NCBI GenBank assembly: GCA_964516325.1
Contig: CAZFAP010000017.1
Coordinates: 1 to 42,500, forward strand
Reading direction: 5' to 3'
Source: CAZFAP01 sp964516325
Lineage (GTDB): Bacteria; Auribacterota; JABMQX01
DNA: 42,500 bases
Shown: piece after piece, positions 41,088 through 42,500 of the stretch
How positions within the stretch are numbered: the first letter of the stretch is position 1
Layout of the letters: each line of letters begins with the position of its first letter
Translations under genes and position numbers: made by a program
The notes under the pieces: generated by a model
What the model was told of the DNA's origin: nothing
The model's database searches: none
The model's input: only the letters and a program-made list of their open reading frames with translations

Positions 41088-41130
41088 GGCCCGTTCGCAA
41101 CAAAAACGAAAAGGGCCCGTTTGTGACAAA
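41088..41130. promoter_or_regulatory. Direct repeat with palindrome upstream of porC (possible operator)
   Basis: Two 17-base units, 41088-41104 (GGCCCGTTCGCAACAAA) and 41114-41130 (GGCCCGTTTGTGACAAA), differ at three positions and are 26 bases apart. The second contains the 11-base perfect palindrome TTTGTGACAAA (41120-41130). Located 50-92 bases before the porC start. No named regulator box matches exactly. Confidence 0.35.
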
Positions 41131-41198
41131 AGAACAAGGGAATTTGTTCAAATCTACCACATTTGGGCTCCCCGTTGAAGCGCCAAGAGCCAAAAATT

Positions 41199-41400
41199 GT
41201 AACGCCTCAGTCTCAGGAGGGACTCACCGCAGGGAGCGCAAAGGGCGCAGAGCGTACATTTCTGCCCCGTCCCGCCTTCGGTGGGGGAGGTCTCTCGCAA
41301 AGCCGCCAAGCACGCAGAGGAGGTGGACAGGATAATGGCGCCCTCGGCGCCACACAGGACAGACGGCATAATCCGGTCAATCCTGTTATCCCGTCCAAAA
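41199..41400. repeat. Composite dispersed repeat (families D and A), inverted copy
   Basis: AACGCCTCAGTCTCAGGAGG (family D, inverted) is followed by CACCGCAGGGAGCGCAAAGG. Then 41275-41396 reads as the inverse of 37330-37455: GTCTCTCGCAAAGCCGCCAA, GCACGCAGAGGAGGTGGACA, GGATAATGGCGCCCTCGGCG and CAATCCTGTTATCCCGTCC. Confidence 0.8.
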
Positions 41401-41425
41401 AAGGATATTCTGGGCGCCGCCAAGG

Positions 41426-41469
41426 TTTTCATGGTCTTCGGGTGAACGAAGTTCATGAGCGACTGCGGT
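41426..41469. repeat. 44-bp dispersed repeat (family E), copy 2
   Basis: TTTTCATGGTCTTCGGGTGA at the start and CATGAGCGACTGCGGT at the end; 41 of 44 positions equal the copy at 3366-3409. Both copies stand at the far end of a composite family A block. Confidence 0.85.
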
Positions 41470-41675
41470 TCCATTGGGCGGTCTTCACCTGCTCCTCGTC
41501 GTCCGTAAGTTGTAACAATCTCTGTTCGGGGCAGGGTTTCTTCATGTACCCAACCCTCTGGAGGGCCGTTATGGGGTCAAAGAAGGAGAAAGCCGTGGCA
41601 GGATGGGCATAGTTAGGTGTGTGGCTTCTCAACGGGAGCGCGGCCGGGCGCGGCCATCCCGTTGATTTGCACCTC

Positions 41676-41906
41676 TCACGGGGATGCTTTCGGAAGGGCA
41701 GGGCTTTTGCCGCAGAAGTCCCGACGATGACTGGCGGGCTTCTGCGGCAACGAGCCGCACGGTCTGGTTAACGAGGTCGGCTCGTGAGGAGATTTCCATC
41801 GTGCTTTCTGGCGTGGGGACACACACCATGGGCCGCACACCGCCAGAGGTATAAGACCGATTGCGGTAAAGAATAGTCCCCAGCCCCGCAGGTATCCTTT
41901 CTTCAT
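41676..41906 (-). CDS. Small hypothetical protein, possibly frameshifted
   Basis: ATG 41906 is preceded by GTGGAGGCACAGGCG and opens a signal-anchor-like N-terminus (MKKGYLRGWGLFFTAIGLIP then LAVCG). After about 25 residues the composition becomes unusual (Pro, Cys, Arg-rich). The next frame (minus strand, 41838-41629) gives a more natural continuation beginning PMVCVPTPESTMEISSRADL. A one-base indel near 41830 would join them. No family recognised. It could be a decayed or mis-sequenced exported protein, or no gene. Confidence 0.3.
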   Translation of the reverse strand: MKKGYLRGWGLFFTAIGLIPLAVCGPWCVSPRQKARWKSPHEPTSLTRPCGSLPQKPASHRRDFCGKSPALPKASP

Positions 41907-41922
41907 CGCCTGTGCCTCCACG

Positions 41923-42138
41923 TCACTTGTTGCGGCTGCCCGGTCGCGTTGTATCGTCCCTTCCTTGCTTCACCGGCTTGGCGAGACCGACCCATCTTCG
42001 CAGCCGGAACCTCCAGAACCGCTTGTCGCATTCCGTGCATCGGAAGGGGCGCAGGATGATCAACGAAAGCAGCCGTTCAAACAGGTTTCGGCGATGGGAG
42101 GCTCGGATGTCGGTGCTTTGACACCTCGGGCATTTCAT
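41923..42138 (-). CDS. Small zinc-ribbon protein
   Basis: 71 residues from ATG 42138. Two C-x2-C knuckles: MKCPRCQSTDIRASHRRN (C3, C6) and RPFRCTECDKRFWRFR (C36, C39), separated by a short hydrophobic stretch (LFERLLSLIILRPF). This CPRC-SHRRN-LRPFRC layout is a recurring small protein in Acidobacteria- and PVC-like genomes, of unknown function; a nucleic-acid or membrane-surface role is possible. The rest of the longer open frame up to 42354 looks non-coding. Ribosome-binding site weak. Basic C-terminal tail. Confidence 0.65.
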   Translation of the reverse strand: MKCPRCQSTDIRASHRRNLFERLLSLIILRPFRCTECDKRFWRFRLRRWVGLAKPVKQGRDDTTRPGSRNK

Positions 42139-42210
42139 CGAAGACGAGACCTTTTGTGAACGGGACAGTCGGGAGGGGTCCGCGGACGTGCGACGGCTCA
42201 GGAGGATAAA

Positions 42211-42264
42211 ATGGAAAACAGAAAGACATACCCGCGGACCACTCCACCCTTCGGCTTTGTTTGA
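42211..42264 (+). CDS. Possible 17-residue micro-ORF
   Basis: ATG 42211 has a near-perfect AGGAGGA six bases upstream and reads MENRKTYPRTTPPFGFV before TGA 42262. It is divergent from the zinc-ribbon gene. The ribosome-binding site is the only support; it may be chance or the remains of a longer gene. Confidence 0.25.
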   Translation: MENRKTYPRTTPPFGFV

Positions 42265-42414
42265 GCACAGTCGCCCGCGCTTCTGAGAGCGGCACAAGAA
42301 TAGCAAACTTCTCCTCCGGGATGCAAGGCAATGATGACGCCAACTGCGACCCATCCGTCCCCAGAGGAGACCTCATGAAGCCGCCGGGCGCCAAGGGCGG
42401 GACAAGACCCTCCT

Positions 42415-42445
42415 TTGCGTCTTATCTGCGTCCATCTGCGGTTGC
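42415..42445. repeat. Family A fragment
   Basis: GCGTCTTATCTGCGTCCATC followed by TGCGGTTGC is the inverse of the AACCGCAGATGGACGCAGAT core found at about 2941, 37301 and 40064. The rest of 42265-42500 shows no gene. Confidence 0.75.
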
Positions 42446-42500
42446 TCTCTCTGACTGCGGTAGCCAGTCTCGTGCCCGCCCACCGCAACTGAGCGACTAC

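Noticed and set aside
41120..41130. FNR, CRP or Rex box before porC
   Set aside because: TTTGTGACAAA resembles half-sites of these regulators, but spacing and symmetry do not match any of their full consensus sequences.

Overview
This is a moderately GC-rich, gene-dense bacterial segment with ordinary codon use (TGA is a stop). The gene content fits an uncultured, saccharolytic, probably anaerobic lineage near Planctomycetota, Lentisphaerota, Kiritimatiellota, Hydrogenedentota or Sumerlaeota. The signs are Tat-exported Gfo/Idh/MocA oxidoreductases, a ThuA-DUF1080 protein, an FGly sulfatase, a prepilin-like protein with the FTLIELLVVIAIIAILAALL N-terminus, a GH42 beta-galactosidase and a four-subunit pyruvate:ferredoxin-type oxidoreductase. 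Phylum-level placement is inference only; there is no rRNA in the window.

Layout. 1-2850: sugar-modifying genes (end of a Gfo/Idh/MocA oxidoreductase, ThuA-DUF1080, secreted propeller protein). 3536-4315: zinc-ribbon membrane protein. 4378-5717: DAHP synthase (entry to aromatic amino acids) behind what reads as a complete transcription attenuator: promoter, a 48-codon leader ORF with the run WYWYFYF, and an intrinsic terminator. 5802-7891: corrinoid adenosyltransferase and a sulfatase. 8005-8886: a solitary PIN-like protein flanked by palindromic repeats. 9376-11236: a second, full-length Gfo/Idh/MocA protein and a Dabb protein. 11728-15456: mini-ORF, bifunctional nuclease, LOG protein, TsaB and a glycosyltransferase. 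15527-17959: MrfA-type helicase. 18137-20026: a type II restriction-modification pair whose nuclease is clearly EcoRV-like. 20207-21124: FAH-family hydrolase. 28470-21246 (minus strand): RqcH-MutS2-AddB, two ribosome-rescue factors and a recombination nuclease in one transcription unit. 29137-32369: prepilin-like protein, GH42 and a tRNA-Thr/tRNA-Tyr pair. 32698-37103: lipoprotein, then a soluble GAF histidine kinase overlapping a REC-PP2C phosphatase. 41038-37779 (minus strand): porC-porD-porA-porB. 41676-42138: small proteins.

Nearly every longer intergenic gap, including two gaps inside the por operon, holds members of several dispersed short repeat families: ACCGCAGAG/ACCGCAGATGGACGC-type units, GGCTGAAGCC palindromes, a GTGGCAT...ATGCCAC element and a 44-bp unit. 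Some are combined into composites of about 180-195 bp. Good sigma70-type promoters (TTGAC- boxes with 17-18 bp spacers) are visible before several units.

The most interesting item is the attenuator before DAHP synthase. Its leader peptide carries codons for all three aromatic amino acids, so the first step of the shared pathway could be tuned to the charging of tRNA-Trp, tRNA-Tyr and tRNA-Phe together.
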